NCBI RefSeq assembly: GCF_014336955.1
Contig: NZ_QRAI01000001.1
Span: 372,001-436,000 of the forward strand
Source of the DNA: Saccharophagus sp. K07
GTDB taxonomy: Bacteria; Pseudomonadota; Gammaproteobacteria; Pseudomonadales; Cellvibrionaceae
Direction: 5' to 3'
Length of the DNA: 64,000 nucleotides
A model generated the notes under the pieces. That model ran no database searches and was not told the DNA's origin. It saw only the letters and a list, made by a program, of their open reading frames with translations. The first letter of the stretch is position 1. Each line of letters begins with the position of its first letter. The position numbers were made by a program, and so were the translations under genes. Positions 19,944 through 28,383 of this stretch are shown here, one piece after another.

Positions 19944-20116
19944 CAAAAGACCTTTATGCCGTCCTAGCATTTACTGGTTATATTGCTCGCGCTCAACGCT
20001 CGCGTCAAAGGTGCTTGCGACTGATGCGCTGGTCCGAATCAGCTTTCTCCCTAGTATAGCGTCCAGACGATATAAGACGCGCCGAACCGCATAATCAGCT
20101 TCCCTGCTCACGAATG

Positions 20117-21130
20117 CTAGAGCGGAGGGATGGGTGTCTTAGAGCCTTCATCTGGGGTCTCCCTGACCAGTTTGGGAACCAGAAAGCCCGGCAGGAGTGT
20201 CAGCAATTCTCCGTAAAGCTCTCTAGCCCTGTCTTCAGCGACTGCGAAATGAGCGGCGCCCTGCACTTTATCGAGTAGGTGGAGGTAGTACGGCAAAACG
20301 CCCGCATCGAACAAACTTTCGCTCAGTGTCGCAAGAATTCTGCTGTTGTCGTTAATCTTTTTCAATAGCACCGCTTGGTTAAGTACGAGAATATCGGCAC
20401 CGCGCATCGCTTTAACAGCGTCGTGTACGTTGCCATCGATTTCCTGTGCATGATTACAGTGCATAACCATTACAGTTTTCAGTCGCGGATGGTGAATCGC
20501 CTTAAGCAGCTCCGGCGTTATGCGACTGGGCAAAATGATCGGATAGCGCGAATGAATGCGCAGCCGCTTTATGTGAGGGATATTGCCAATATTTTCTACC
20601 AGCCAGCCCAATTGTTTATCCGAGAGGGACAGGGGATCGCCGCCGCTCAAAATCACCTCGTTGATCTCGGGAGCGCGGCGGATATAGTCCAGCGCCGCCA
20701 ACCATTCAGGGCGGCTGAGTTGGTGTTCCTCATAAGGGAAGTGGCGGCGGAAGCAATAACGGCAATTGATCGCGCACTGAGTGGCGGCGACCAGCAGCAC
20801 GCGCGACTGGTATTTGTGTACCAACCCCGGCACCGGCGTGAAACGCGCCTCTTCCAGAGGGTCTTTTTGATAATCCGGAGCGGGTTTGAGTTCTTCCGCC
20901 AGCGGCAGAATCTGAAGTAGCAACGGGTCCTGCGGATCGCCCGGTCGGATGCGGGAAACGTAGGATTCCGTGGCTCTCAATGGAAAGTGAATGCTTGCAT
21001 CAAGGGCCGGCTTCAGCCATTCCGGGCCAAGTTGAAGACGCTCCAAGAGAATCGCCGGGTCCTGAATAAGATCTGACAGTTCTTCCTGCCAGCTTTTGGT
21101 CTGCCATGTCGGCACGGTTCGCGGTATCAT
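20117..21130 (-). CDS. epmB: EF-P beta-lysylation protein EpmB (lysine 2,3-aminomutase family)
   Basis: A radical-SAM enzyme that converts (S)-alpha-lysine to (R)-beta-lysine for elongation factor P modification. The 337-residue protein has the radical-SAM cysteines C119, C123 and C126 in CAINCRYCFRRHF, plus the SGGDPLSL and HSRYPI motifs of the aminomutase family. It is shorter than catabolic KamA, as expected for EpmB. It is divergent from efp with only about 50 bases between the starts, so promoters overlap. Confidence 0.95.
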   Translation of the reverse strand: MIPRTVPTWQTKSWQEELSDLIQDPAILLERLQLGPEWLKPALDASIHFPLRATESYVSRIRPGDPQDPLLLQILPLAEELKPAPDYQKDPLEEARFTPVPGLVHKYQSRVLLVAATQCAINCRYCFRRHFPYEEHQLSRPEWLAALDYIRRAPEINEVILSGGDPLSLSDKQLGWLVENIGNIPHIKRLRIHSRYPIILPSRITPELLKAIHHPRLKTVMVMHCNHAQEIDGNVHDAVKAMRGADILVLNQAVLLKKINDNSRILATLSESLFDAGVLPYYLHLLDKVQGAAHFAVAEDRARELYGELLTLLPGFLVPKLVRETPDEGSKTPIPPL

Positions 21131-21180
21131 GTGCGCCTTTTTTATCAGTACCCGATAACTTGAGATGAATTGAGGGCAAA

Positions 21181-21750
21181 ATGGCTAGCTATTCTACCAG
21201 TGAATTCCGCAGTGGAATGAAGGTGATGTTGGACGGGGACCCGTGCTCCATTGTGGAAAACGAATTCGTCAAACCCGGGAAAGGCCAAGCCTTCAACCGA
21301 GTGCGTTTGAAAAATCTGAAATCCGGCCGAGTCTGGGAACGTACCTTTAAGTCTGGTGAGACCTTGGAAGCGGCTGATGTTGTCGATCGTGAAATGCAAT
21401 ACCTCTACAGCGACGGCGAGTTCTGGCACTTCATGCATCCGGAAACCTTCGAGCAGCTGCAAGCTGATCAAGCTACCGTTGGCGAAGCGGCTAAATGGCT
21501 GCGTGAGCAAGATATAGTAACCCTCACCCTGTACAACGGTGAGCCTCTGGCAGTAACTCCGCCCAACCATGTTGAGTTGGAAGTGGTTGAGACAGATCCA
21601 GGCTTGAAAGGTGACACCGCGCAAGGCGGTACCAAGCCAGCCACTTTGTCTACTGGCGCCGTGGTGAAAGTACCTCTGTTCGTTTCCATTGGCGACGTTC
21701 TGCGTGTCGATACTCGTACTGGTGAGTATCTGGGTCGCGCCAACAAATAA
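21181..21750 (+). CDS. efp: Elongation factor P
   Basis: A ribosome-bound factor that relieves stalling at poly-proline. The 189-residue, three-domain protein has the modifiable lysine K34 in VKPGKGQAF, the site beta-lysylated by EpmA/EpmB. The C-terminal signature [16 protein letters not shown] is intact. Flanked by epmB and epmA, so substrate and modifying enzymes form one locus. Confidence 0.98.
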   Translation: MASYSTSEFRSGMKVMLDGDPCSIVENEFVKPGKGQAFNRVRLKNLKSGRVWERTFKSGETLEAADVVDREMQYLYSDGEFWHFMHPETFEQLQADQATVGEAAKWLREQDIVTLTLYNGEPLAVTPPNHVELEVVETDPGLKGDTAQGGTKPATLSTGAVVKVPLFVSIGDVLRVDTRTGEYLGRANK

Positions 21751-21782
21751 TTGATCGTCTAGGTTGCCCGGCAGGCGTCTTT

Positions 21783-22709
21783 ATGTTTCAGCCCAGTGCC
21801 AGCCTGGCCAATCTGCAAAAACGCGCGCAGCTGCTGCAACAGTTGCGCGCGTTTTTTTACGCCCGCGATGTGATGGAAGTGGATGTCCCGGCCATAGGCG
21901 CGGCCACGGTCACCGATATTCACTTGGAGCCATTGGTGGTGCCGGGCACCGGCTATCTGCAGACTTCGCCAGAATACTTTATGAAGCGCCTGTTGGCCGC
22001 AGGCAGTCCGTCGATTTTTTATCTGGGAAAAGCCTATAGAAGCGATGAATCCGGGCGGCGGCACCGGCCGGAATTCACCATGCTGGAGTGGTACCGGTTG
22101 GGCTTTGACGACCATGCGTTGATGCAGGAAATGGCGGAACTATTCCGCGAGCTTGCGCCGCATGTCGCCATCCGCTTTTCCAGTTACACCGATGCATTCC
22201 AGGCGGTGTTGGGGTTGTGTCCCCATCGAGCGAGCTTGGCAGATTTGCAGGCTTGTATCGCCAGCAAAATCGAACTCAATAGTCCGCTTACCGATAAAAG
22301 CTCCTGCCTCGATCTGCTGTTCAGCCATTGTGTCGAACCCGAACTCGGCAACGGCATCACCTTTGTGTATGACTTCCCGCGAGAACAATGTGCTTTGGCG
22401 CGCATGGCGTTGAATGATGCAGGCCAGCAGGTGGCACGCCGGTTTGAGGTGTACTGGGATGGAATGGAGCTCGCCAACGGTTATTGGGAACTGTGTGGCG
22501 CGGAAGAGCAGCGCAAGCGGTTTGAGTCCGACCGCAGAACCCGAACCGCATTAGGTTTGACTGTTCCGGAGGTAGATGAGCGTTTTCTCGCCGCGTTAGA
22601 GACGGGTTTGCCGGAATGCGCCGGTGTGGCGCTCGGAGTGGATCGCTTGCTGATGTGTCTGCTTAAAGTGAAGGACATTCGCGAGGTTATGCCCTTCGCT
22701 GACTTGTAA
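21783..22709 (+). CDS. epmA: EF-P--(R)-beta-lysine ligase EpmA
   Basis: A lysyl-tRNA-synthetase-like enzyme that attaches beta-lysine to EF-P K34. The 308-residue protein is the class II catalytic core without a tRNA anticodon domain. Motif 2 appears as RSDESGRRHRPEFTMLEWY and motif 3 as the GVALGVDRLLM segment near the C-terminus. It lies 32 bases after efp on the same strand and converges on cysE, with two bases between stops. Confidence 0.96.
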   Translation: MFQPSASLANLQKRAQLLQQLRAFFYARDVMEVDVPAIGAATVTDIHLEPLVVPGTGYLQTSPEYFMKRLLAAGSPSIFYLGKAYRSDESGRRHRPEFTMLEWYRLGFDDHALMQEMAELFRELAPHVAIRFSSYTDAFQAVLGLCPHRASLADLQACIASKIELNSPLTDKSSCLDLLFSHCVEPELGNGITFVYDFPREQCALARMALNDAGQQVARRFEVYWDGMELANGYWELCGAEEQRKRFESDRRTRTALGLTVPEVDERFLAALETGLPECAGVALGVDRLLMCLLKVKDIREVMPFADL

Positions 22710-22711
22710 CC

Positions 22712-23518
22712 TCAGCCACCACAGTCGTCACTGTCGCAACTGATTTCGTGGTTCATATCCAGAGCGGGTTTGGCGGAACGCGGTTTGCCCACCGGCACGG
22801 CCGGTACGCCTGCCACGGTGGTATGTGGTGGCACGGCTTTCAGCACTACGCTTCCCGCACCTATCTTGGCGCCTTCGCCGATTTCTATATTGCCGAGAAT
22901 TTTGGCACCTGCACTGATCAGCACGCCGCGGCGCACTTTCGGATGGCGGTCGCCGGTTTCTTTACCCGTCCCCCCCAGCGTCACCGACTGCATGATGGAC
23001 ACATCGTCTTCCACAACGGATGTTTCCCCAATCACTATGCCAGTGGCGTGATCCAGCATTATGCCTTTGCCGATGCGCGCGGCGGGGTGGATGTCCACGC
23101 CAAATGTCAGGGCAATATGGCTTTGGAAGAAGTAGGCCAAGGCAAACCGGCCTTGACGCCACAGCCAGTGAGCCACGCGGTAGCACTGCAGGGCGTGAAA
23201 GCCTTTGAAGTAGAGGAAGGGCAGGCAGTATTCGTTACAGGCGGAGTCGCGCTCGAAAACCGCTTTGATGTCCTCGCGCATCGCCTGGCCAATTCTGGGG
23301 TCGCTGGAAAGGGCTTCGTCGATGATTTCACGGACTTGCAGCGCGCTGATCGCGGGGCTGGCGAGCTTCTGGGCCAGGTGATAACTCAGAGCATCTTCAA
23401 AGGTATCGTGATTCAGTATGGTCGAGTGCAGAAAGCTCGCTAAGGCAGGTTCGTTTTGCGCCTGGTCGCGAGTCTCTTGTTTGATTGTCTCCCACACCGG
23501 GTCTTGGTGTGCATGCAT
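22712..23518 (-). CDS. cysE: Serine O-acetyltransferase
   Basis: Transfers acetyl from acetyl-CoA to L-serine in cysteine synthesis. The 268-residue protein has an N-terminal helical domain (FLHSTILNHDTFEDAL) and a C-terminal left-handed beta-helix of hexapeptide repeats. The latter includes DIHPAARIGKGIMLDHATG with its catalytic histidine and GAKIGAGSVVLK. Length fits the classical hexameric CysE, whose C-terminal tail binds CysK. AGAGG lies about 9 bases before the ATG. Confidence 0.96.
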   Translation of the reverse strand: MHAHQDPVWETIKQETRDQAQNEPALASFLHSTILNHDTFEDALSYHLAQKLASPAISALQVREIIDEALSSDPRIGQAMREDIKAVFERDSACNEYCLPFLYFKGFHALQCYRVAHWLWRQGRFALAYFFQSHIALTFGVDIHPAARIGKGIMLDHATGIVIGETSVVEDDVSIMQSVTLGGTGKETGDRHPKVRRGVLISAGAKILGNIEIGEGAKIGAGSVVLKAVPPHTTVAGVPAVPVGKPRSAKPALDMNHEISCDSDDCGG

Positions 23519-23935
23519 ATGGGTTTACCTCTAAATGAAGATGCTTGGAAATTATTGGGTTTGTTTGAGCGAATTGCTAGGGGCCGGGGGCGATATTAAA
23601 GATCTTTTTTGGTGCAGATTTTTTGCGTTGCATCAAGACAGTGCCTACGCGCAGCCGGATTTCCGCGGGTGAGTTTGTTGATTAATGAATTGTGCCGCCA
23701 TTTTTGTGACGCGCTTGTATTTTGGAGATGGGCACAACCTTGTTATTAGAATCTGGCATCACTATTGCTGAATACCCTTCGCTTGGTGCTTCTGATAATT
23801 CAATTTTCATTAGCGAAATAAATTACTGAATCATCGCGCTGCAAGCAGAGGACTTGTTTCGTAAGTATGAGTATTTACTCATTTTATGAAAGCTCGTTGC
23901 ATCAACCGTCCTGATTTATTCAGGGTGGTATAAAT
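23519..23935. other. Intergenic region between cysE and the guanidine locus
   Basis: About 420 bases without a gene. It holds the cysE promoter side, a candidate sigma-54 element at 23753-23769 and a TATAAAT box near 23929 that could act as a sigma-70 minus-10 just before the riboswitch. No other structure recognised. Confidence 0.4.
23753..23769 (+). promoter_or_regulatory. Candidate sigma-54 promoter
   Basis: CTGGCATCACTATTGCT keeps the invariant GG and GC separated by ten bases, as in the -24/-12 consensus TGGCAC-N5-TTGC, with one mismatch in the -24 box. It lies about 180 bases upstream of the riboswitch on the correct strand. Nitrogen control by NtrC would suit a guanidine-nitrogen pathway. 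A match of this size can occur by chance. Confidence 0.35.
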
Positions 23936-24063
23936 AGGACAGCTAGGGTTCCGATTATCGTCGCGATAATGTCTGGTCCGAGAGCTGTCGACCTTCTCCC
24001 TTCATTATTGTTGTCGGATATGAACTGCAGAAGGTTACACGGCGGGATAAAAGCCCGGGAGGT
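23936..24063 (+). ncRNA. Guanidine-I riboswitch (ykkC RNA)
   Basis: The leader carries the conserved ykkC blocks in order: CTAGGGTTCCG (23943-23953), then TCTGGTCCGAGAG (23972-23984), a variable stem pairing ACCTTCT with AGAAGGT, and ACGGCGGGATAAAAGCCCGG (24039-24058). These blocks define the class that binds free guanidinium. It ends about 75 bases before the start codon of the substrate-binding protein. No clear intrinsic terminator follows, so translational control near the GGAGG site is possible. Confidence 0.93.
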
Positions 24064-24139
24064 TCGAAAACAGCCAACTCATATTTATTGTGCTGTCGAG
24101 TCCTCTGTCCAAAATTCGTGTAACCATTTGGAGGTTCTG

Positions 24140-25204
24140 ATGACCGGCAGTTTGCGCACTTTCGTTTTGCTCCTCTCTTGTTTTGCTTTTTTCGCTTCCA
24201 CATCTGCCTATGCAGAGCCGCGAAAAAAATTCAGCATTTGCTGGTCGATTTACGCAGGCTGGATGCCGTGGGGATTGGCTGCGGACAACAGCATTGTTAA
24301 AAAATGGGCCGATAAATACGGAATCGAAATTTCCGTAGTGCAAATCAATGATTACGTAGAATCCATCAATCAATATACCGCAGGAAAATACGACGGCTGC
24401 TCCATGACCAATATGGATGCACTGACAATTCCGGCGGCGGGAAATGTGGATTCCACTGCGCTGATCGTTGGCGATTTTTCCAACGGTAATGACGGTATAG
24501 TATTAAAAAATAAAAATAGTCTGGCTGCTATAAAAGGCCAGAAAGTCAATCTGGTGGAATTGAGCGTGTCCCATTATTTATTGGCGCGCGCGCTCGATAG
24601 CGTCGGTTTGGCGGAAAAAGATATCAAGGTTGTCAATACATCGGATGCGGATCTGGTTTCCGCATTTAATACGGCGGATGTTACAGCAGTAGTAACCTGG
24701 AATCCGCTGTTATCCGAAATTCTCGCCATGCCCAACACCCACGCCGTTTTTGATTCGACCAAAATTCCTGGCGAAATCATCGACCTCCTGGTGGTCAACA
24801 CCGAAACCCTGAAAGACAACCCGAATTTTGGCAAAGCACTGGTCGGCGCCTGGTACGAAACCATGGCGTTGATGAGCGCCGATAGTGAAGCAGGAAAAGC
24901 CGCGCGCAACGCTATGGGTAAAGCATCCGGAACCGATCTTGCCGGTTACGAAAAACAACTGGCGACTACCAAAATGTTTTATCAAGCCGCAGATGCGGTG
25001 GCCTTTACCAAAAGCGCCAGCCTGAAAACCACCATGCAGTATGTGGCGGAATTTTCGTTTGACCATGGATTGTTGGGCGAGGGTGCATCAGACGCGGGAT
25101 TTATCGGCATAGAAACACCTGTAGGCATTTACGGCAATCCGAAAAATGTTCGTTTCCGCTTTGATCCGACCTATATGCAAATGGCAGCGGACGGCAAGTT
25201 GTAG
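24140..25204 (+). CDS. ABC transporter substrate-binding protein (putative urea/guanidine uptake)
   Basis: A periplasmic binding protein of the NrtA/TauA-like superfamily, 354 residues, with a signal peptide ending at about SAYA-E. WSIYAGWMPWGLA opens the mature domain, and KYDGCSMTNMDAL is typical of this transporter family, usually annotated 'putative urea ABC transporter substrate-binding protein'. GGAGG at 24130-24134 sits 5 bases before the ATG at 24140; an upstream in-frame start would translate the riboswitch and is rejected. The guanidine riboswitch suggests guanidine or a related compound as ligand. Confidence 0.88.
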   Translation: MTGSLRTFVLLLSCFAFFASTSAYAEPRKKFSICWSIYAGWMPWGLAADNSIVKKWADKYGIEISVVQINDYVESINQYTAGKYDGCSMTNMDALTIPAAGNVDSTALIVGDFSNGNDGIVLKNKNSLAAIKGQKVNLVELSVSHYLLARALDSVGLAEKDIKVVNTSDADLVSAFNTADVTAVVTWNPLLSEILAMPNTHAVFDSTKIPGEIIDLLVVNTETLKDNPNFGKALVGAWYETMALMSADSEAGKAARNAMGKASGTDLAGYEKQLATTKMFYQAADAVAFTKSASLKTTMQYVAEFSFDHGLLGEGASDAGFIGIETPVGIYGNPKNVRFRFDPTYMQMAADGKL

Positions 25205-25269
25205 AAGCTCACCAACGCCTGCATTTGGCGAATTTTAAGACAGCTTCATAATTACAATCGGGATGCCCC

Positions 25270-26094
25270 ATGAAAAAATTGATCAATTGTGTTCCTGGGT
25301 GGGCTGCGCGATGGACGCTGGGACTGCTGCCGTTCGTGCTCTGTCTGGTGCTTTATCTTGTGGCGTCCAATGCCCGGTTAGCGGAAAACCAACACGATAA
25401 ATTGCTGCCGTCTTTTTCCAGCATTGCGGGAGCCATCGATCGAGCTGCGCTAACGCCCGATAAACGCAGTGGTGAATATATTTTTTGGCAGGATACCGCT
25501 GCCAGCTTGTGGCGCTTGACCTTGGGGGTGGGGATAAGCGCGCTGAGCGCACTGATTATCGGTGTACTCAATGGCGCGATTCCCTATTTGCGCGCGCCTT
25601 TATCTCCCTTCGTTACTGCGTTGTCGTTAGTGCCGCCCATGGCCATTCTGCCGATTCTGTTTATCGTGTTTGGTCTTGGTGAGTTATCCAAAGTCATGTT
25701 GATCGTGATCGGTATTACGCCATTTTTGATTCGCGATATTCAGCAGCGGGTTTTGGAAATTCCATCAGAACAATTGATCAAGGCGCAAACCTTGGGTGCC
25801 AGCACTTGGCAAATTATCGTGCGCGTCATTTTGCCGCAGACTATGCCGAGATTACTTGCCAGTGTGCGTTTATCTCTCGGCGCTGCATGGTTGTTTTTAA
25901 TTGCCGCCGAAGCCATAGCAGCGACTGAAGGCTTGGGATACCGCATATTCCTGGTGCGCCGTTATCTCTCCATGGATGTGATTCTTCCCTACGTGGTGTG
26001 GATTACCTTGCTGGCGTTTTTACTGGATTGGCTGCTGCGGAAAATATCCCGCTTGTGCTATCCGTGGTTTCACGCGCAAACGGAAAACGCATAA
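25270..26094 (+). CDS. ABC transporter permease (putative urea/guanidine uptake)
   Basis: A 274-residue inner-membrane permease of the SsuC/TauC/NrtB type with about six hydrophobic segments. The cytoplasmic coupling loop is visible as EQLIKAQTLGASTWQIIVRVILPQ (the EAA loop), which contacts the ATPase. It follows the binding protein by 65 bases and precedes the ATPase by about 12. Confidence 0.92.
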   Translation: MKKLINCVPGWAARWTLGLLPFVLCLVLYLVASNARLAENQHDKLLPSFSSIAGAIDRAALTPDKRSGEYIFWQDTAASLWRLTLGVGISALSALIIGVLNGAIPYLRAPLSPFVTALSLVPPMAILPILFIVFGLGELSKVMLIVIGITPFLIRDIQQRVLEIPSEQLIKAQTLGASTWQIIVRVILPQTMPRLLASVRLSLGAAWLFLIAAEAIAATEGLGYRIFLVRRYLSMDVILPYVVWITLLAFLLDWLLRKISRLCYPWFHAQTENA

Positions 26095-26106
26095 GGGGAA
26101 TTGATT

Positions 26107-26892
26107 ATGGCATTAATCGAAATTCGCAATCTGTGGAAAGAATACGGCTCTCAGGTTGTGCTGGAACAGCTCAACAAAACGGTTCATGAAGGTGAATTTG
26201 TCACTATCGTCGGCGCTTCCGGCTGCGGCAAAACAACGTTCTTGAAATTGCTGTTGGGCACAGAGTCGCCGAGTCGTGGACAGTTATTGCTGGACGGCGA
26301 ACCTATGGTTGCCGAGCCGGGTGAGGAAAGAGGAATTGTTTTTCAGCGCTATTCCGTATTTCCTCATATGACCGTGTTGGACAATGTGGTGCTTTCCAGC
26401 GAATTAAAAAGCAGCCCATTTTTAGGCCGTTTATTCGGTAAAGCGCGCAAGGAAGCGGAAAAGTCCTCAATTGAAATGATCGAAGCGGTTGGTTTGGGGC
26501 ACGCTTTGCGTAAGTACCCCCACGAGCTATCCGGCGGCATGCAGCAGCGCTTGGCGTTGGCGCAATCGCTGATCAAACGCCCGCGCATTTTATTGCTGGA
26601 TGAACCTTTTGGCGCGTTGGATCCCGGTATTCGTGCGGATATGCATCAACTGGTGTTGTCGCTGTGGCGCGAGCACAAGCTGACCATCTTTATGATTACT
26701 CACGACATCAAAGAAGGTTTTTATCTGGGAACCCGTTTGTGGGTTTTCGATAAACATCGCGTCGATCCGCAGGCGCCCAACGCCTACGGTGCGCAAATTA
26801 CCTACGATTTACCCGTTGATCGATCCGCGCAAAAAACGGCGGAAAAAATTGTTTCTCCGACGCAGATCAAACTGGCTGTCGGAGCGGCGTGA
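26107..26892 (+). CDS. ABC transporter ATP-binding protein (putative urea/guanidine uptake)
   Basis: A 261-residue ATPase with Walker A GASGCGKTT, Q-loop VFQRYSVFPH, signature LSGGMQQRLALA, Walker B ILLLDEPFGALD and the H-loop ITHDIKEG. It belongs to the SsuB/TauB/NrtD-like class matching the permease. The start at 26107 is preferred because AAGGGGA lies about 8 bases upstream. With the two genes before it, it forms a complete importer. Confidence 0.94.
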   Translation: MALIEIRNLWKEYGSQVVLEQLNKTVHEGEFVTIVGASGCGKTTFLKLLLGTESPSRGQLLLDGEPMVAEPGEERGIVFQRYSVFPHMTVLDNVVLSSELKSSPFLGRLFGKARKEAEKSSIEMIEAVGLGHALRKYPHELSGGMQQRLALAQSLIKRPRILLLDEPFGALDPGIRADMHQLVLSLWREHKLTIFMITHDIKEGFYLGTRLWVFDKHRVDPQAPNAYGAQITYDLPVDRSAQKTAEKIVSPTQIKLAVGAA

Positions 26893-26932
26893 TCAAACCT
26901 GTAATTTAATCGACAGACATAGGAGATATAGG

Positions 26933-27655
26933 GTGAAACCTAGTCTTTACAGCTATGCCGTGCCCGGCGCAAGCCATTGGTCTTTCCGTGTAAGACGCGG
27001 TCTTTCCATAAAAATGACGGATGTGGAAGGTGACGCAAATGTGGGAATGTTGATGTACAACCCGGAAGATTTGCTCGAGCGCTACAACGCGCCGGACACC
27101 CTGAAATGCCAGCACACTTTTAAATTAACCAAAGGCCACTGTTTATATTCGGATATGGGGCGGATTTTTTGCTCGATTGTCGATGACACCGTCGGCTGGC
27201 ACGAAACCATCAGCGGCAACAGCAACGCGGAAACAGTCGCGACGCGCTGGGGCGCACGCGACTATCAGAGCGATCGCAATTTATGGAAACAAAACGGTTA
27301 CGACAGCTTTTTGGTTGAACTGGCCAAATACGGATTGAATGGCCGAGATATGGCCGCCAATATCAATTGGTTTAGCAAAGTGGGAGCCGATGACAACGGC
27401 GTATTGCGATTAGTGCAAAACCACTCCAAACCAGGTTCCAGTGTGACTTTGCGTTTTGAAATGGACACGCTGGTGGTGCTGCACACCTGCCCACACCCAA
27501 TGAATATTGAGGCGGAATATCCGCGCAAACCCGTTCTGTTTGAATTTTTCGAATCCAACGCTTTGGAGGCAGACGATATTTGCCGCGATAGTTGCGCCGA
27601 AAACCAGCGCGGATTTGCCAATAACATGCTGTATTACATGGGAGCTGCCCGATGA
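26933..27655 (+). CDS. cgdA: DUF1989 protein, carboxyguanidine deiminase subunit (urea-amidolyase-associated protein 1)
   Basis: A 240-residue DUF1989 protein, historically 'urea carboxylase-associated protein 1'. In Pseudomonas syringae this pair forms a carboxyguanidine deiminase that turns carboxyguanidine into allophanate and ammonia. Motifs include [37 protein letters not shown] and a cysteine/histidine-rich region with HTCPHPMN. The GTG start is chosen because AGGAGATATAGG precedes it; the in-frame extension upstream lies inside the ATPase gene. It is coupled to the next gene by ATGA. The symbol is given by homology only. Confidence 0.85.
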   Translation: MKPSLYSYAVPGASHWSFRVRRGLSIKMTDVEGDANVGMLMYNPEDLLERYNAPDTLKCQHTFKLTKGHCLYSDMGRIFCSIVDDTVGWHETISGNSNAETVATRWGARDYQSDRNLWKQNGYDSFLVELAKYGLNGRDMAANINWFSKVGADDNGVLRLVQNHSKPGSSVTLRFEMDTLVVLHTCPHPMNIEAEYPRKPVLFEFFESNALEADDICRDSCAENQRGFANNMLYYMGAAR

Positions 27656-28299
27656 CTGCGATGGTGCGTGAAAGTCTATTAAACGCGGAAAATGCCGTGC
27701 TGCGCGAAGTGGTGCGCGCCGGTGATTATTGGTTGAAAGAAATCAAAAAAGGGCAGACCTTCCGTATTTTGGATTTAGAAGGAAATCAGGCGGCCGATAC
27801 CTTGTTTTACAACGCTGACGATCCCAGCGAGCGCTACAGCGCCACGGATACAGTGCGCGAACAAAGAAATTTGTATTTAACCGTCGGCAGTCAATTGCGT
27901 TCCAATTTAAATAACGTCATGTTGGAAATTGTCGCGGATACTTGCGGTCGGCACGATACCATAGGTGGTGCATGTGCAACGGAAAGCAACACAGTGCGTT
28001 ATTCCTTGGAAAAACGCTGCATGCATGCCTGCCGCGACAGTTGGATGCTGGCACTTGCGGAACACGAACATCTCGGCATCAGCAAACGCGATATCACCCA
28101 TAACATCAATTTTTTTATGAATGTTCCGGTAACGCGGGACGGTGGATTAACCTTCGCAGATGGCATTTCAGCACCGGGAAAATATGTGGAATTGCGTGCA
28201 TGTATGAATGTGATTGTGCTGATTTCCAACTGCCCGCAGCTGAATAATCCCTGTAATGCCTACAATCCGACGCCGATTGAAGTTTTGGTCTGGAATTAA
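27652..28299 (+). CDS. cgdB: DUF1989 protein, carboxyguanidine deiminase subunit (urea-amidolyase-associated protein 2)
   Basis: A 215-residue paralogue of the preceding gene: [27 protein letters not shown] aligns with its [14 protein letters not shown] region. The probable metal ligands are the cysteines and histidines of [20 protein letters not shown] and [11 protein letters not shown]. It acts as a heteromer with the partner in known systems. The start overlaps the previous stop (ATGA), so equal synthesis of the two subunits is likely. Confidence 0.85.
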   Translation: MTAMVRESLLNAENAVLREVVRAGDYWLKEIKKGQTFRILDLEGNQAADTLFYNADDPSERYSATDTVREQRNLYLTVGSQLRSNLNNVMLEIVADTCGRHDTIGGACATESNTVRYSLEKRCMHACRDSWMLALAEHEHLGISKRDITHNINFFMNVPVTRDGGLTFADGISAPGKYVELRACMNVIVLISNCPQLNNPCNAYNPTPIEVLVWN

Positions 28300-28323
28300 T
28301 TTTTGCAACTCTGCTAACACGCT

Positions 28324-28370
28324 GACCAGGACGACCTGAGTCGGTTTACTGTGTATGTCGGGACGACCCG
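28324..28370 (+). ncRNA. Guanidine-II riboswitch (mini-ykkC RNA)
   Basis: Two small hairpins with identical ACGA tetraloops. The first is CAGG-ACGA-CCTG (28327-28338), extended by GAC/GTC across a bulged A. The second is CGGG-ACGA-CCCG (28359-28370). Tandem GG-ACGR-CC hairpins define the mini-ykkC class, in which the two loops kiss and bind guanidinium. The second hairpin ends 13 bases before the carboxylase ATG, beside a weak GGGAA ribosome site. That position fits control of translation start. Confidence 0.88.
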
Positions 28371-28383
28371 CCGGGAATCTCTT

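Noticed and set aside
24061-24068. GGTTCGAA, resembling a tRNA T-loop
   Set aside because: No acceptor, D or anticodon arm surrounds it; it is the end of the riboswitch.
23969-24139. N-terminal extension of the substrate-binding protein
   Set aside because: The extension translates the ykkC RNA; the ATG at 24140 has a GGAGG site and starts a normal signal peptide.
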